From Vibrio inusitatus (GTDB taxonomy: Bacteria > Pseudomonadota > Gammaproteobacteria > Enterobacterales > Vibrionaceae): DNA of 64,000 nt. Position numbers and translations under genes: made by a program. Below are positions 37,177-49,560 of this stretch, piece after piece. Location: assembly GCA_024346935.1 (NCBI GenBank), contig AP024878.1, positions 806,001-870,000 on the forward strand. The letters are read 5' to 3'. Below the pieces are notes generated by a model, which was not told the origin of the DNA, made no database searches, and worked only from the letters and a program-made list of their open reading frames with translations. Every line of letters starts with the position of its first letter. Position 1 is the stretch's first letter.

Positions 37177-38466
37177 CTATTCACGTTCGTGAAGAGGCTT
37201 AAATTCGCGCTGTACTTCACCTGTATATAGCTGACGTGGGCGGCCAATGCGGTTGTGTGGATCACTGTGCATTTCGCTCCAGTGTGCTATCCAACCAACA
37301 GTACGAGAGATAGCGAAGATAACTGTAAACATAGATACAGGGATACCAATCGCCTTAAGAATGATACCTGAGTAGAAATCTACGTTCGGGTACAATTTCT
37401 TCTCTACAAAATACTCGTCTGATAAAGCGATACGCTCAAGTTCCATTGCTACGTCTAACAAAGGATCTTCAATGTTCAGCTCTTTCAGTACATCATGGCA
37501 CGCTTCACGCATTACAGTTGCGCGAGGATCGTAGTTTTTGTAAACGCGGTGACCGAAGCCCATTAAACGGAATGGGTCATCTTTGTCTTTCGCGCGTGCT
37601 ACATATTCTTCAATCTTGTCTACACTGCCGATTTCTTCAAGCATATGTAGGCAGGCTTCGTTTGCACCGCCGTGAGCAGGTCCCCATAAAGATGCAATAC
37701 CCGCTGCGATACATGCAAATGGGTTAGCACCAGAAGAGCCCGCTAGTCTAACGGTAGACGTAGAAGCATTCTGTTCGTGGTCTGCGTGCAGAGTAAAGAT
37801 TTTGTCCATAGCACGAGCAACGACAGGGTTTACTTCATATTCTTCGCAAGGGTTTGCGAACATCATATGAAGGAAGTTTTCTGCATAGCTTAGGTCGTTT
37901 CTTGGGTAAATAAATGGTTGACCTATGCTGTACTTGTAGCACATTGCCGCAAGTGTTGGCATTTTTGACAGAAGTCGGAATGCCGCGATCTCGCGATGTT
38001 TGTCATTATTAATGTCTAGTGAATCGTGGTAGAAGGCTGCTAGTGCTCCTACTACCCCACACATTACTGCCATTGGGTGGGCGTCGCGACGGAAGCCGTG
38101 AAAGAAGCTTGCGATTTGCTCATGCACCATAGTATGGCGCGTTACAATCTTCTTGAAGTTCTCGTATTTTTCACGAGTTGGAGCTTCTCCGTACAGCAAA
38201 ATGTAGCAAACTTCTAAATAATCCGCGTTGTTTGCTAATTCATCGATTGGGAAACCACGGTGCAATAAAATGCCCGCGTTGCCATCAATGTAAGTGATTT
38301 GAGATTCACAAGATGCAGTGGCAAGAAAACCAGGGTCAAAGGTAAAGTAACCCTTGCTTCCCAATGTACGAACATCGATCACATCTGGGCCATCGGTCCC
38401 CTTCATAATCGGCAATTCGATAGGCGCTTGACCCTCAATAGTCAGAGTCGCTTGCTTATCTGCCAT
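37177..38466 (-). CDS. gltA: Citrate synthase, type II
   Basis: The 429-residue product, about E. coli GltA length (427), has the family's N-terminal [22 protein letters not shown] region (in two parts), the catalytic His segments DHEQNAST and [13 protein letters not shown], and a late catalytic Asp (VDFYSG). It condenses acetyl-CoA and oxaloacetate. ATG at 38466 is chosen because AAGGAG is 6 nt before it; an in-frame ATG 30 nt upstream lacks one. It is divergent from sdhCDAB. Confidence 0.97.
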   Translation of the reverse strand: MADKQATLTIEGQAPIELPIMKGTDGPDVIDVRTLGSKGYFTFDPGFLATASCESQITYIDGNAGILLHRGFPIDELANNADYLEVCYILLYGEAPTREKYENFKKIVTRHTMVHEQIASFFHGFRRDAHPMAVMCGVVGALAAFYHDSLDINNDKHREIAAFRLLSKMPTLAAMCYKYSIGQPFIYPRNDLSYAENFLHMMFANPCEEYEVNPVVARAMDKIFTLHADHEQNASTSTVRLAGSSGANPFACIAAGIASLWGPAHGGANEACLHMLEEIGSVDKIEEYVARAKDKDDPFRLMGFGHRVYKNYDPRATVMREACHDVLKELNIEDPLLDVAMELERIALSDEYFVEKKLYPNVDFYSGIILKAIGIPVSMFTVIFAISRTVGWIAHWSEMHSDPHNRIGRPRQLYTGEVQREFKPLHERE

Positions 38467-38626
38467 AACATTCTCCTTTGTTATTTTATTTTCCATCTTG
38501 ATTCAATGGTGCACCAAATTTGTACTGATCTTCGGGCGAGAAGTCAATTTATATACCTTTTTGTGTGCACTTGTTTAGGTTTCTATGCATAGAATTAATA
38601 AAAATTGGGTCTATGTAACATTATTT

Positions 38627-38654
38627 GTTAATGCAATTGTATTGGTTTGTTAAC
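38627..38654. promoter_or_regulatory. ArcA-like repeats between gltA and sdhC
   Basis: Two GTTAA-type words (GTTAATG at 38627 and GTTAACG at 38649) stand 22 bp apart, two helical turns, and a third (GTTAAAT) lies near 38798. ArcA boxes are direct GTTAA-type repeats at 11-bp steps. Oxygen control of gltA and sdh by ArcA is known in enterobacteria; its operation here is inference. Confidence 0.4.
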
Positions 38655-38870
38655 GGTCGTATAGTGGCGCTGAAATAAAGGCTATATCTTTGTTTAATCT
38701 CCCTATGATATCGACTTTACCAAGGGAGAGTTTTCTATTTTATAGACTAACAAAGTGACAAAACATTCAGGGGCGACCTGCAGTTATGTAAGTTTTTGTT
38801 AAATTTCTGCTAAAGAAGCCCAAATGTTTACAATTTGTAAAACTGCTCAAAGGAGCTGAGTGAGCACACC

Positions 38871-39251
38871 GTGGACAAGAAAAAAACAAGACCTGTCAAT
38901 CTGGACCTCCAGACGATTCATTTCCCGATCACTGCCATTGCTTCGATCCTACACAGGGTATCTGGTGTTATCACCTTTGTCGCTGTTGGAATTTTGCTTT
39001 GGTTACTTTCCATTTCTCTGTCATCACCAAAAGGTTTTATGGAGGCAGCCAGTTTCGTTGATGGCTTCTTCGTTAAATTTATCTTGTGGGGAATACTAAC
39101 TGCGCTTTTCTACCATATCGTGGGCGGTATCAGACATCTTTGCCAAGACCTAGGGTATTTTGAAGAACTAGAGAGCGGTGCTAAAAGCGCACAAATCTCG
39201 TTCATCATTACTGGTGTTCTAGCACTCGTTGCGGGGATAATCGTATGGTAA
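38871..39251 (+). CDS. sdhC: Succinate dehydrogenase cytochrome b556 subunit
   Basis: The 126-residue product has [26 protein letters not shown] at its N-terminus, as in E. coli SdhC, three membrane helices, and the haem-ligand His in [11 protein letters not shown]. The start is unclear: the only good in-frame codon is GTG at 38871, but AGGAG lies 15 nt away. It is the first of sdhCDAB-sucAB and overlaps sdhD by 7 bp. Confidence 0.93.
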   Translation: MDKKKTRPVNLDLQTIHFPITAIASILHRVSGVITFVAVGILLWLLSISLSSPKGFMEAASFVDGFFVKFILWGILTALFYHIVGGIRHLCQDLGYFEELESGAKSAQISFIITGVLALVAGIIVW

Positions 39252-39592
39252 ATAACGTATCTTCGTTTGGACGCAATGGTGTCCATGATTTCCTGCTGGT
39301 TCGTGCAACCGCAATCATCCTGACGCTTTATACCATCTACTTATGTGGTTTTTTCCTTATTTCCGGTGACATAGGATATATGGAGTGGAGCAATTTCTTC
39401 GGTGGACTGTTCACCAAGATTTTCACCATGATCGCGTTGTTCTGCATTCTGATTCATGCATGGATCGGTTTATGGCAGGTACTAACCGACTACATTAAAC
39501 CGGCGCTATTGCGCGGTAGTCTGCAATTAGTTCTTATTGCTGTACTACTCGGTTACTTCTTCTCTGGCCTATTTATTCTTTGGGGGGCATAA
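39245..39592 (+). CDS. sdhD: Succinate dehydrogenase membrane anchor subunit
   Basis: The 115-residue product has three membrane helices, a haem/quinone-region His ([17 protein letters not shown]), and the N-terminal [16 protein letters not shown] typical of SdhD. It anchors SdhAB and takes part in quinone binding. Stop and start with sdhA abut (39592/39593). Confidence 0.95.
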   Translation: MVNNVSSFGRNGVHDFLLVRATAIILTLYTIYLCGFFLISGDIGYMEWSNFFGGLFTKIFTMIALFCILIHAWIGLWQVLTDYIKPALLRGSLQLVLIAVLLGYFFSGLFILWGA

Positions 39593-41359
39593 ATGACGAT
39601 TCCAGTTCGCGAATTTGATGCAGTAGTCATTGGTGCTGGTGGTGCGGGCATGCGTGCGGCACTACAAATCTCTGAGCAAGGTTTGACTTGCGCATTGTTA
39701 TCAAAAGTATTTCCTACTCGTTCTCACACAGTATCAGCGCAAGGTGGTATTACCGTTGCTCTTGGTAACGCGCATGAAGACCATTGGGAACAACACATGT
39801 ACGACACAGTCAAAGGTTCCGACTATATCGGTGACCAAGATGCGATTGAATACATGTGTAAAAATGGTCCTGAATCCGTTATCGAACTTGAGAAAATGGG
39901 TTTACCTTTTTCCCGTTTTGATGACGGCTCTATCTATCAACGTCCTTTTGGTGGCCAATCTAAAAACTTTGGTGGCGAGCAGGCTGCTCGTACAGCTGCA
40001 GCTGCAGACCGTACTGGTCACGCATTGTTACATACGCTTTACCAACAGAACATCAAACATAAAACCACCATTTTTTCTGAGTGGTATGCGCTTGATCTAG
40101 TTAAAAATGAAGACGGTGCGATTCTTGGTACGACCGCGCTGTGCATGGAAACGGGTGAGGTGTGTTATTTCAAAGCGAAAGCAACCATTCTAGCGACTGG
40201 CGGTGCGGGCCGTATTTACGCATCTACCACCAACGCACACATTAACACTGGTGATGGTGTGGGCATGGCGATTCGTGCCGGCGTTCCTATGCAAGATATA
40301 GAGATGTGGCAGTTCCACCCAACCGGTATTGCTGGCGCAGGTGTTTTAGTGACCGAAGGCTGTCGTGGTGAAGGGGGTTACCTTCTAAATAACGACGGTG
40401 AACGTTTCATGGAACGCTATGCACCAAATGCTAAAGATTTGGCCGGTCGTGATGTGGTTGCCCGTTCAATGATGATTGAAATCCGTGAAGGTCGCGGTTG
40501 TGATGGCCCTTGGGGTCCACATATCAAACTTAAATTAGACCATCTTGGTAAAGAGACTCTAGAGTCTCGTCTGCCAGGCGTTTGTGAATTGTCACGGACC
40601 TTTGCTCACGTTGATCCAGTGAAAGAGCCTATTCCTGTCATTCCAACTTGTCACTACATGATGGGCGGCGTGCCAACTCAGGTATCAGGACAAGCGATCA
40701 AGCAAACAGAAGATGGAACCGATGTTGAGATCCAAGGTCTATTCGCATGTGGTGAAATCGCTTCGGTTTCAGTACACGGCGCGAACCGACTTGGTGGCAA
40801 CTCATTGCTAGATCTAGTGGTATTTGGTCGAGCAACAGGTCTACATCTTGGTGAAACCTTGCAAAAGCAAGCTGAAGCTAAACCGGCAACGGATGAAGAC
40901 ATTGCGCGTTCATTAGAGCGTTATAATCGCTGGGAAAATAGCACCGAAGGTGAAGACCCAACGCAGATCCGTAAAGATCTGCAGCAGTGTATGCAAAATA
41001 ATTTTTCTGTGTTCCGTGAAGGGGATGCAATGGCCAAAGGTCTTGAAGAGCTTAAGGCGATTCGAGAGCGTCTAAACAATGCGTATCTTGCAGATAAGTC
41101 TACCGAATTTAATACTCAACGAATTGAATGTCTTGAGTTGGAAAACTTAATGGAAACGGCATACGCAACCGCTGTTGCAGCAAATTACCGTACTGAAAGT
41201 CGTGGCGCACATGCCCGATTTGACTTCCCAGACCGAGATGATGCGCAATGGTTATGTCATTCACTGTACAACCCAGATACCGAGTCTATGACTAAACGTG
41301 ACGTGAATATGGAACCTGTACATCGCCGAGCATTTCCACCAAAAGCTAGAACGTACTAA
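39593..41359 (+). CDS. sdhA: Succinate dehydrogenase flavoprotein subunit
   Basis: The 588-residue product, the length of E. coli SdhA, has the FAD-binding [11 protein letters not shown], the covalent-FAD His in [11 protein letters not shown], and the active-site HPTGIAGAG and [10 protein letters not shown] segments. It oxidises succinate to fumarate at the inner face of the membrane. Confidence 0.98.
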   Translation: MTIPVREFDAVVIGAGGAGMRAALQISEQGLTCALLSKVFPTRSHTVSAQGGITVALGNAHEDHWEQHMYDTVKGSDYIGDQDAIEYMCKNGPESVIELEKMGLPFSRFDDGSIYQRPFGGQSKNFGGEQAARTAAAADRTGHALLHTLYQQNIKHKTTIFSEWYALDLVKNEDGAILGTTALCMETGEVCYFKAKATILATGGAGRIYASTTNAHINTGDGVGMAIRAGVPMQDIEMWQFHPTGIAGAGVLVTEGCRGEGGYLLNNDGERFMERYAPNAKDLAGRDVVARSMMIEIREGRGCDGPWGPHIKLKLDHLGKETLESRLPGVCELSRTFAHVDPVKEPIPVIPTCHYMMGGVPTQVSGQAIKQTEDGTDVEIQGLFACGEIASVSVHGANRLGGNSLLDLVVFGRATGLHLGETLQKQAEAKPATDEDIARSLERYNRWENSTEGEDPTQIRKDLQQCMQNNFSVFREGDAMAKGLEELKAIRERLNNAYLADKSTEFNTQRIECLELENLMETAYATAVAANYRTESRGAHARFDFPDRDDAQWLCHSLYNPDTESMTKRDVNMEPVHRRAFPPKARTY

Positions 41360-41370
41360 GGGAGCGAGAT

Positions 41371-42081
41371 ATGAACTTGAAATTTTCTGTCTATCGCTAC
41401 AACCCAGATGTGGACAGCAAACCGTATATGAAGCAGTACACCTTAGAGGTGGATGAAGGCTCAGATATGATGGTGTTGGACGCGCTTATTTTGTTGAAAG
41501 AGCAAGACCCATCGTTGTCGTTCCGCCGCTCTTGTCGAGAAGGTGTCTGTGGTAGTGATGGCTTAAACATGAATGGTAAGAATGGATTGGCGTGTATCAC
41601 GCCTCTTTCCGCATTAAAGGGCGATACACTTATAATTCGACCTTTACCCGGATTGCCCGTTGTTCGCGATTTGATTGTTGATATGACTCAGTTCTACAAC
41701 AACTATGAAAAAGTGAAACCATTTCTTATCTCGGACGGTGAACTGCCACCATCAAGAGAACATAAACAGTCTCCAGAAGAGCGTGCACACCTTGATGGTT
41801 TGTATGAATGTATCATGTGTGCATGTTGTACCACATCATGCCCATCATTCTGGTGGAACCCTGATAAGTTCATTGGCCCTGCAGGTCTATTAGCAGCTTA
41901 TCGCTGGTTAATTGATAGCCGAGATACGGCAACTGATGAACGACTGAGCGATCTAGACGACGCATTTAGTGTTTTCCGTTGTCATGGCATCATGAACTGT
42001 GTCAGTGTATGTCCTAAGGGGTTGAACCCTACCAAAGCGATTGGGCATATCAAGACGATGTTGGTCAATCGTTCGGTATAG
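41371..42081 (+). CDS. sdhB: Succinate dehydrogenase iron-sulfur subunit
   Basis: The 236-residue product has the [2Fe-2S] motif RSCREGVCGSDGLNMNG...LAC, the [4Fe-4S] motif CIMCACCTTSCPS and the [3Fe-4S]-type CHGIMNCVSVCPKGLNP. It passes electrons from SdhA to quinone in SdhCD. Confidence 0.98.
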   Translation: MNLKFSVYRYNPDVDSKPYMKQYTLEVDEGSDMMVLDALILLKEQDPSLSFRRSCREGVCGSDGLNMNGKNGLACITPLSALKGDTLIIRPLPGLPVVRDLIVDMTQFYNNYEKVKPFLISDGELPPSREHKQSPEERAHLDGLYECIMCACCTTSCPSFWWNPDKFIGPAGLLAAYRWLIDSRDTATDERLSDLDDAFSVFRCHGIMNCVSVCPKGLNPTKAIGHIKTMLVNRSV

Positions 42082-42205
42082 ATTATTGAAATTACGGGCT
42101 TTTCAGAGTTTACTGTTTAGCCCGTCATAGCCAAACATTTAGGTTTGGGCAGAAGTTCGGCAAAGACCGAAACAATAAGTATTAATCTACAGTTTAAGGG
42201 AATAT

Positions 42206-45031
42206 ATGCATAACGGTGTGATGAAGGCATGGCTCGAGTCTTCACACTTGGCAGGCGCCAATGCAACGTACGTAGAAGAACTCTACGAACTTTATCTAAG
42301 TGACCCAGATCTGGTGAGTGAGGAATGGAAGCGCGTTTTTGATGAACTGCCGGTGCAGGCATCAGAGCAAGGGGAGCAATCTCATACGCGTGTTCGTGAC
42401 TACTTTCGCAGACTTGCACAAGAGACTAAGCATTATAATGTCCAAGTAAGTGATCCTGATGTCGATGCAAAACAAGTAAGGGTACTTCAACTTATTAACG
42501 CCTATCGATTTAGAGGCCACCAAGCGGCCAATCTGGATCCACTAGGTTTATGGGAACGCCCAGTTCAGCCTGAACTAGACCCTGCGTTTCACAGTCTTAC
42601 AGAAGACGATCTCAATGAAAGTTTTAACGTCGGTTCTTTTGCAGTAGCACAAGAAACGATGCAGTTAAAAGACCTCTATAAAGCGCTCAACAAGACTTAC
42701 TGTGGTTCAGTCGGTGCAGAATACATGCACATGACCAACACAGAACAGAAACGTTGGGTTCAGCAACGCCTTGAATCGGTTCAATCTCAACCAGAATTCA
42801 CTCTCGATGAGAAGATCACCTATCTTGATGAACTTACCGCAGCTGAAGGCTTAGAGCGCTACCTTGGTGCAAAATTCCCCGGCGCAAAACGCTTCTCTCT
42901 AGAAGGCGGTGACGCACTTATCCCTATGACCAAAGAGCTGATTCGTCATGCAGGTCGTAGTGGTATGCGTGAAGTCGTTGTGGGCATGGCTCACCGTGGT
43001 CGTTTGAACATGCTAGTCAATGTTTTGGGTAAAAAGCCTCAGGACTTGTTCGATGAGTTTGCGGGTAAGCACGACGAAACATGGGGCACCGGTGATGTTA
43101 AGTATCACCAAGGCTTCTCTGCTGACTTTGCGACCCCTGGCGGTAATGTCCACTTAGCATTGGCATTTAACCCATCTCACTTAGAGATCGTTAATCCAGT
43201 AGTTATTGGCTCAGTACGTGCTCGTCAGGACCGTCTTGGTGACAAGAATGGTTCAAAGGTATTACCTATTACTATTCATGGTGACTCTGCAATTGCAGGT
43301 CAGGGTGTAGTACAAGAGACATTTAACATGTCTCAAGCGCGTGGCTTCCAAGTGGGGGGTACGGTTCGTATTGTTGTGAACAATCAAATTGGTTTCACAA
43401 CGTCTAACCCTCGTGATACGCGCTCAACTATGTACTGTACTGATATCGCCAAGATGGTACAGGCACCAATATTTCACGTGAATGCCGATGATCCAGAAGC
43501 AGTAGCGTTTGTTACGCGCATTGCTCTCGATTACCGCAACACGTTTAAGCGTGATGTAGTTATCGACCTTGTTTGTTACCGTCGCCATGGTCACAACGAA
43601 GCCGATGAACCAAATGCAACACAGCCGTTGATGTACCAAAAGATCAAGAAGCACCCAACACCACGTAAGCTATACGCTGATGTGATGATGGAGCGCGATG
43701 AGATTGGTATCGATACAGCAACACAATTAGTCAATGAATACCGAGACGCCCTCGACCACGGTGAAGTGGTGGTGAAAGAGTGGCGCCCAATGGCACTGCA
43801 TTCAGTGGATTGGTCTCCTTATATAGGCCATGAATGGGATATGGAATGGGACAGCCAGTATGGACTGACTCGCCTTAAAGAACTGGGCAACAAGCTCTGT
43901 GATTACCCTGATAGCCATAAACTGCAAAGTCGTGTTAATAAGCTGTATAACGACCGTAAATCAATGATCGATGGTGAGAAAGCTATTGATTGGGGTATGG
44001 CAGAAACACTGGCGTATGCCACTTTAGTGGATGATGGGAAACGTATCCGTATCTCAGGTCAGGATTCAGGTCGTGGAACCTTCTTCCACCGCCATGCAGT
44101 GCTTCACAACCAAGAAGATGCTAGCACTTATGTTCCGCTAGCGAACATCCACGATAAGCAAGGCCCATTCCAAGTCTTCGATTCAGTGTTGTCTGAAGAA
44201 GCGGTATTGGCATTTGAGTATGGATATACCACAGCAGAGCCAGGTGGTCTGACTATTTGGGAAGCTCAATTTGGTGATTTCGCCAATGGCGCTCAGGTTG
44301 TTATTGATCAGTTCATCTCCTCTGGTGAGCAAAAGTGGAACCGTCTATGTGGTATCACATTGTTGCTTCCTCATGGTTATGAAGGACAAGGCCCAGAGCA
44401 TTCATCGGCTCGCTTAGAGCGCTACTTACAGTTGTGTGCTGAACAAAATATGCAGGTTGTGGTGCCATCTACTCCTGCACAGGTCTACCACATGTTGCGT
44501 CGTCAGGTAGTACGCCCAATGCGTCGTCCTCTGATTGTTATGTCACCTAAGTCTCTACTGCGTCACCCTCTATGTGTGTCGTCTCTAGAAGATCTAGCGG
44601 AAGGAACATTCCAATCGGTTATTCCTGAGGTGGATGAGCTAGATAACGCTAAGGTACGTCGTGTCGTCTTTTGTTCTGGCAAGGTCTACTTTGATTTGCT
44701 AGATGAGAGACGCAAGCGTGAACTTGAAGATGTAGCGATTGTTCGTATTGAACAGCTGTATCCATTCCCGCTAACGGACCTTCGTGAAGTGATCTCAGTT
44801 TACCCTGAAGCAAAAGACTTCGTTTGGTGTCAGGAAGAGCCGCAGAACCAAGGTGCTTGGTATTCAAGCCAACACAACTTCAGAGCGGCAACGCCATTTA
44901 ATACAACCCTTAACTATGCAGGGCGTCCAGCTTCTGCATCACCAGCGGTTGGTTACATGTCGGTTCACTTGAAACAACAGAAAGCGTTAATCAATGACGC
45001 TCTTACAATTGATAAAGAACTAGAAGAATAA
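42206..45031 (+). CDS. sucA: 2-oxoglutarate dehydrogenase E1 component
   Basis: The 941-residue thiamine-diphosphate enzyme begins [20 protein letters not shown], in line with E. coli SucA (933), and has [30 protein letters not shown] (the ThDP/metal region) and [10 protein letters not shown] near its end. It decarboxylates 2-oxoglutarate and loads the lipoyl group of SucB. It lies 124 bp after sdhB, with no clear terminator, so read-through is likely. Confidence 0.98.
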   Translation: MHNGVMKAWLESSHLAGANATYVEELYELYLSDPDLVSEEWKRVFDELPVQASEQGEQSHTRVRDYFRRLAQETKHYNVQVSDPDVDAKQVRVLQLINAYRFRGHQAANLDPLGLWERPVQPELDPAFHSLTEDDLNESFNVGSFAVAQETMQLKDLYKALNKTYCGSVGAEYMHMTNTEQKRWVQQRLESVQSQPEFTLDEKITYLDELTAAEGLERYLGAKFPGAKRFSLEGGDALIPMTKELIRHAGRSGMREVVVGMAHRGRLNMLVNVLGKKPQDLFDEFAGKHDETWGTGDVKYHQGFSADFATPGGNVHLALAFNPSHLEIVNPVVIGSVRARQDRLGDKNGSKVLPITIHGDSAIAGQGVVQETFNMSQARGFQVGGTVRIVVNNQIGFTTSNPRDTRSTMYCTDIAKMVQAPIFHVNADDPEAVAFVTRIALDYRNTFKRDVVIDLVCYRRHGHNEADEPNATQPLMYQKIKKHPTPRKLYADVMMERDEIGIDTATQLVNEYRDALDHGEVVVKEWRPMALHSVDWSPYIGHEWDMEWDSQYGLTRLKELGNKLCDYPDSHKLQSRVNKLYNDRKSMIDGEKAIDWGMAETLAYATLVDDGKRIRISGQDSGRGTFFHRHAVLHNQEDASTYVPLANIHDKQGPFQVFDSVLSEEAVLAFEYGYTTAEPGGLTIWEAQFGDFANGAQVVIDQFISSGEQKWNRLCGITLLLPHGYEGQGPEHSSARLERYLQLCAEQNMQVVVPSTPAQVYHMLRRQVVRPMRRPLIVMSPKSLLRHPLCVSSLEDLAEGTFQSVIPEVDELDNAKVRRVVFCSGKVYFDLLDERRKRELEDVAIVRIEQLYPFPLTDLREVISVYPEAKDFVWCQEEPQNQGAWYSSQHNFRAATPFNTTLNYAGRPASASPAVGYMSVHLKQQKALINDALTIDKELEE

Positions 45032-45044
45032 GGAAGCCCAACAA

Positions 45045-46256
45045 ATGACAATTGAAATTCTGGTTCCTGATTTACCTGAATCAGTTGCTGATGCTACCGT
45101 TGCAACTTGGCATAAAAAACCAGGTGATAGAGTAGAGCGTGATGACGTATTGGTTGATATTGAGACTGATAAAGTTGTCCTAGAAGTACCCGCACCTGAA
45201 GCCGGTGTTCTTGAAGAGATTTTAGAAGAAGAAGGTGCAACGGTTCTTGCGAAGCAGCTTCTTGCAAAGATCAAACTTGGTGCAGTGGCTGGTGAGCCAA
45301 CTAAAGATAGCACTGAAGACACAGAAGCCTCTCCAGACAAGCGTCACAAGGCCTCTTTGACAGAAGAGAGCAATGAGGCACTAAGCCCAGCTGTGCGTCG
45401 TCTTCTCGCTGAGCACAGCCTTAGTCCATCAGATGTGAAAGGCACGGGTGTCGGTGGTCGTATTACTCGCGAAGACGTTGATGCACATCTAGCTAATGCG
45501 GCTAAAGCTGCCCCTGCAGCGACCCCTATTGTAGAACCAGAGTTACCCTCTGCAGCTCGTACACAAAAACGAGTGCCTATGACTCGCTTGCGTAAGACGG
45601 TCGCAAACCGCCTACTAGAAGCGAAGAACAGTACAGCAATGCTGACTACGTTCAACGAAGTGAACATGAAGCCAATTATGGATCTTCGTGCACAGTACAA
45701 AGACTCGTTTGAGAAGCGTCATGATACGCGTCTTGGCTTCATGTCTTTCTATGTGAAGGCCGTTACCGAAGCGCTAAAACGTTACCCAGAAGTGAATGCT
45801 TCTCTAGATGGTGAAGATATTGTGTATCACAATTACTTCGATATCAGTATGGCGGTTTCGACTCCACGTGGTCTAGTAACTCCGGTCTTAAAAGACTGCG
45901 ATACGCTAAGCTTTGCGGAAATTGAGAAGGGTATTAAAGAGCTCGCAATCAAAGGTCGCGACGGCAAGCTAACGGTTGATGAGTTGATTGGTGGTAACTT
46001 CACGATCACCAATGGTGGTGTGTTTGGTTCGCTAATGTCTACTCCGATCATCAACCCACCACAAGCTGCAATCTTGGGTATGCATAAGATCCAAGACCGC
46101 CCAATGGCTGTTAATGGCAAGGTTGAAATCCTACCAATGATGTATCTGGCTCTTTCTTATGATCATCGTCTAATTGATGGTCGTGAATCAGTAGGTTTCT
46201 TAGTAACAATCAAAGAACTACTAGAAGATCCAGCTCGTCTCCTACTGAATGTTTAA
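45045..46256 (+). CDS. sucB: Dihydrolipoyl succinyltransferase, E2 of the 2-oxoglutarate dehydrogenase complex
   Basis: The 403-residue product has one lipoyl domain with the lipoylated Lys in [11 protein letters not shown] (near residue 43), an E3-binding domain ([20 protein letters not shown]), and a catalytic domain with [16 protein letters not shown]. Only one lipoyl domain, as usual for SucB. The E3 (lpd) is not in this window. Confidence 0.98.
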   Translation: MTIEILVPDLPESVADATVATWHKKPGDRVERDDVLVDIETDKVVLEVPAPEAGVLEEILEEEGATVLAKQLLAKIKLGAVAGEPTKDSTEDTEASPDKRHKASLTEESNEALSPAVRRLLAEHSLSPSDVKGTGVGGRITREDVDAHLANAAKAAPAATPIVEPELPSAARTQKRVPMTRLRKTVANRLLEAKNSTAMLTTFNEVNMKPIMDLRAQYKDSFEKRHDTRLGFMSFYVKAVTEALKRYPEVNASLDGEDIVYHNYFDISMAVSTPRGLVTPVLKDCDTLSFAEIEKGIKELAIKGRDGKLTVDELIGGNFTITNGGVFGSLMSTPIINPPQAAILGMHKIQDRPMAVNGKVEILPMMYLALSYDHRLIDGRESVGFLVTIKELLEDPARLLLNV

Positions 46257-46265
46257 TTAAGAATT

Positions 46266-46287
46266 AGGGGTGCCTGTTAGCACCCCT
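46266..46287 (+). terminator. Hairpin between sucB and sucC
   Basis: AGGGGTGC and GCACCCCT form an 8-bp stem with a six-base loop, but no T-run follows, so it is more likely an RNA stabiliser or processing site than a strong terminator. Confidence 0.45.
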
Positions 46288-46408
46288 ATTAGACCTTCGG
46301 GTCATAGCTCAAGAAGTACCCTACACCTGTTGAAGAGCAATCTTTGGCGAGAGGAAATCATTTAAGCGAATGCTGAGCATTTGCTTAAAAATGGAATGGA
46401 ATATAGTA

Positions 46409-47575
46409 ATGAATTTGCATGAATATCAAGCTAAACAACTGTTTGCTGAATTTGGGCTACCTGTACCAGAAGGGTTTGCCTGCGATACGCCACAAGAAGC
46501 GTTTGAAGCGGCAGGACGAATTAGCACAGCAAAGAAAGTAGTTAAGTGCCAAGTGCACGCTGGTGGTCGTGGTAAAGCCGGTGGTGTTGAATTGCATGAC
46601 ACCAAAGAAGGTGTAAAAGAATTTGCTCAAAAGTGGTTAGGTAAAAACCTAGTGACTTTCCAAACTGATGCCAATGGTCAGCCAGTATCGAAGATCTTGG
46701 TTGAGGAAGCATCAAACATTGCCAATGAGTTATACCTAGGTGCTGTTGTTGACCGTGCTTCACGTCGTATCGTGTTCATGGCCTCGACAGAAGGCGGTGT
46801 AGACATTGAAAAAATTGCTGAAGAGACACCAGAGTTGATTCACAAAGCAGCGATTGATCCATTGGTTGGGCCGCAGGCATTCCAAGGTCGTGAGCTAGCA
46901 TTCAAACTAGGTTTGAGCGGTGACCAAATCAAACAGTTCGTGAAGATCTTCATGGGTCTTGGCAACATGTTTGCAGAGTATGATCTTGCACTGCTAGAGA
47001 TTAACCCTTTGGTTGTGACTAGCGAAGGTAATTTACTTTGCCTAGATGGCAAAATTAACATCGATTCAAATGCCATGTATCGCCAGCCTAAGCTCCGTGA
47101 AATGCACGATCCATCTCAAGAAGATGAGCGTGAAGCACACGCAGCTCAGTGGGAACTGAACTACGTTGCGTTAGATGGCAGCATTGGTTGCATGGTAAAC
47201 GGTGCAGGCCTTGCTATGGGTACGATGGACATCGTAAACCTACATGGTGGCCAACCTGCTAACTTCCTAGACGTAGGTGGCGGTGCAACAAAAGAGCGTG
47301 TTACCGAAGCGTTTAAGATCATTCTATCTGATAGCAATGTTAAAGCGGTTCTAGTGAACATCTTTGGCGGTATCGTACGTTGTGATTTGATTGCAGATGG
47401 CATCATCGGCGCAGTTGAAGAAGTGGGCGTTAAGGTTCCAGTTGTTGTGCGTTTGGAGGGTAACAATGCGCCTCTAGGCTCTCAGAAACTGGCAGAAAGT
47501 GGTCTAAACATTATTGCTGCAAATTCTCTGACTGAAGCAGCGGAAAAAGTTGTAGCTGCAGCGGAGGGCAAATAA
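46409..47575 (+). CDS. sucC: Succinyl-CoA ligase, beta subunit
   Basis: The 388-residue product, the same length as E. coli SucC, begins [20 protein letters not shown] and has an ATP-grasp fold ([15 protein letters not shown]) and [14 protein letters not shown] for CoA-ligase contact. ATG at 46409 is preferred; an in-frame ATG at 46370 would add 13 residues absent from the family. It overlaps sucD by one base. Confidence 0.97.
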   Translation: MNLHEYQAKQLFAEFGLPVPEGFACDTPQEAFEAAGRISTAKKVVKCQVHAGGRGKAGGVELHDTKEGVKEFAQKWLGKNLVTFQTDANGQPVSKILVEEASNIANELYLGAVVDRASRRIVFMASTEGGVDIEKIAEETPELIHKAAIDPLVGPQAFQGRELAFKLGLSGDQIKQFVKIFMGLGNMFAEYDLALLEINPLVVTSEGNLLCLDGKINIDSNAMYRQPKLREMHDPSQEDEREAHAAQWELNYVALDGSIGCMVNGAGLAMGTMDIVNLHGGQPANFLDVGGGATKERVTEAFKIILSDSNVKAVLVNIFGGIVRCDLIADGIIGAVEEVGVKVPVVVRLEGNNAPLGSQKLAESGLNIIAANSLTEAAEKVVAAAEGK

Positions 47576-48447
47576 TGTCTGTACTAATTAATAAAGATAC
47601 TAAAGTTATCTGCCAAGGCTTTACTGGTGGTCAAGGTACGTTCCACTCAGAGCAAGCGATTGAATACGGAACACAAATGGTCGGTGGTGTTTCACCGGGC
47701 AAGGGTGGTCAAACTCATCTTGGTTTGCCTGTGTTCAACACAGTGCGCGACGCAGTAGAAACAACCGGTGCAACTGCATCAGTTATCTACGTACCAGCGC
47801 CGTTTTGTAAAGACGCAATCCTTGAAGCTATCGATGCTGGCATTAAGCTCATCGTGACCATCACCGAAGGCATCCCTACGTTAGACTTACTTGATGTTAA
47901 GGTTCGTCTAGACGAAGCTGGCGTTGTGATGATCGGCCCTAACTGCCCAGGCGTGATTACTCCTGATGAGTGTAAAATTGGCATCATGCCAGGACACATT
48001 CACAAGAAGGGTAAAGTCGGTATCGTTTCTCGCTCTGGTACGTTGACGTATGAAGCTGTTAAGCAGACGACAGACGAAGGCTTTGGTCAGTCTACTTGTG
48101 TTGGTATTGGTGGTGATCCAATTCCAGGCTCTAACTTCATTGATATCTTAAAGCTATTTGAACAAGACCCTGAAACTGAAGCTATCGTGATGATCGGTGA
48201 GATTGGCGGTACAGCTGAAGAAGAAGCTGCGGCATACATTAAAGACAACGTCTCTAAGCCTGTAGTATCTTACATCGCAGGTGTTACAGCGCCTCCAGGT
48301 AAACGTATGGGGCACGCTGGTGCAATCATCTCTGGTGGTAAAGGTACAGCTGAAGATAAATTCCAAGCGTTAGAAGCCGCTGGAGTAAAAACAGTGAAAA
48401 GCCTTGCTGATATTGGCAAAGGACTACGTGAGATTACCGGTTGGTAA
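47575..48447 (+). CDS. sucD: Succinyl-CoA ligase, alpha subunit
   Basis: The 290-residue product, the length of E. coli SucD (289), has the CoA-binding fold ([17 protein letters not shown]), [13 protein letters not shown], and the phosphohistidine segment [10 protein letters not shown]. With SucC it makes ATP or GTP from succinyl-CoA. A strong terminator follows. Confidence 0.98.
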   Translation: MSVLINKDTKVICQGFTGGQGTFHSEQAIEYGTQMVGGVSPGKGGQTHLGLPVFNTVRDAVETTGATASVIYVPAPFCKDAILEAIDAGIKLIVTITEGIPTLDLLDVKVRLDEAGVVMIGPNCPGVITPDECKIGIMPGHIHKKGKVGIVSRSGTLTYEAVKQTTDEGFGQSTCVGIGGDPIPGSNFIDILKLFEQDPETEAIVMIGEIGGTAEEEAAAYIKDNVSKPVVSYIAGVTAPPGKRMGHAGAIISGGKGTAEDKFQALEAAGVKTVKSLADIGKGLREITGW

Positions 48448-48476
48448 TCTAGCTTTTCCTTGATGTGAATACGTGA

Positions 48477-48506
48477 AAGCCTCTGATTTATCAGAGGCTT
48501 TTTTGT
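48477..48506 (+). terminator. Terminator after sucD
   Basis: AAAGCCTCTGA and TCAGAGGCTTT form an 11-bp stem, then a T-run. Confidence 0.92.
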
Positions 48507-48642
48507 TGGTGATGAGCAAATGTTTTTTATTAGCAGCACATCGCACTTTCGAAGATACTGGATAAATACTTCGTATTTTCCAGCATGACGTCGTTTGTCA
48601 CATTATCACGCTGATAGCTGATAACTTGTCTCTTAGGATATT

Positions 48643-48724
48643 CGTCTTGCCCGAGTGCTTTTATCGGGCATCTGTTTCTAAGCAAAGGATTGAAAGGTCC
48701 CGGATAAAAGCCTCGGGGACGACG
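48643..48724. repeat. Dispersed palindromic element, copy 2
   Basis: CGTC-TTGCCCGAGTGCTTTTA opens the copy and GCCTCGGGGACGACG ends it, matching copy 1 at 17559-17629 over both arms with a longer middle. It lies between sucD and znuB, outside any gene. Confidence 0.75.
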
Positions 48725-48774
48725 GTTTGATGGGCATATGATTGTTAATATCAACCCAACATCCGAATTGACCT

Positions 48775-49560
48775 TTAACCAGCCTGTGGCTTAAGTTGCG
48801 CTAGCAAAAATAGTACTGTCGCACTAACTACTACTGAAGGCCCCGCAGGAGTATCGTAGAACCAAGACATACTTAATCCTGTGCACACACAGATCATGCC
48901 TATAATAGAAGCCATAATTGCCATCTGCTCTGGACTGCGACATAAGCGTCTTGCGGTCGCTGCTGGAATAATCAATAGTGAAGATATGATCAATGCGCCA
49001 ACAAATTTCATACCTACAGCGATAACCAAACCAATCATTAGCATAATCAGTAACCTCATCAATGAGATATTCACGCCTTCAACCGCAGCTAATTCTTCAT
49101 TTACGGTACTGGAGAGCAGTGGTCTCCAGAATGCCACTAACAGAAGCATGACTACAGTTGCGCCCATATAAATGAACATAACGTCATAGTTATTCACCGA
49201 TAGTAGGTCGCCAAATAGGTAGCCCATCAAATCGATACGAACGTTGTCTAAAAAGCTCACAGCAATAAGACCGAGCGAAAGTGCACTGTGCGCTAAGATG
49301 CCAAGTAGGGTGTCGGTCGCGACTAGTTGTTGTCTCTGCAGTGTTACCAAAATAATCGCTAGTGCAATACAGCATACGACTAGCGCCAAATAGAGGTTAA
49401 TATCCAACAAGAAACCCAAAGCTAAACCCATCAGTGAAGCGTGGGCGAGGGTATCCCCAAAGTAAGCCATTTTTCGCCAAACCACGAAAGAGCCAAGAGG
49501 ACCTGCGATAATAGCGATGCCAAAGCCTGCAAGTAGTGAAGGCAGTAAAAACTCAATCAT
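48775..49560 (-). CDS. znuB: Zinc ABC transporter, membrane subunit
   Basis: The 261-residue product is an ABC-3 permease with about eight membrane helices and the family loop [16 protein letters not shown]. Its start overlaps the znuC stop by 8 bp. With ZnuC and ZnuA it imports zinc when zinc is scarce. Confidence 0.95.
   Translation of the reverse strand: MIEFLLPSLLAGFGIAIIAGPLGSFVVWRKMAYFGDTLAHASLMGLALGFLLDINLYLALVVCCIALAIILVTLQRQQLVATDTLLGILAHSALSLGLIAVSFLDNVRIDLMGYLFGDLLSVNNYDVMFIYMGATVVMLLLVAFWRPLLSSTVNEELAAVEGVNISLMRLLIMLMIGLVIAVGMKFVGALIISSLLIIPAATARRLCRSPEQMAIMASIIGMICVCTGLSMSWFYDTPAGPSVVVSATVLFLLAQLKPQAG

Noticed and set aside
42117..42419. ORF antisense to sucA
   Set aside because: Overlaps the sucA start on the other strand, no ribosome site and composition of a shadow frame.
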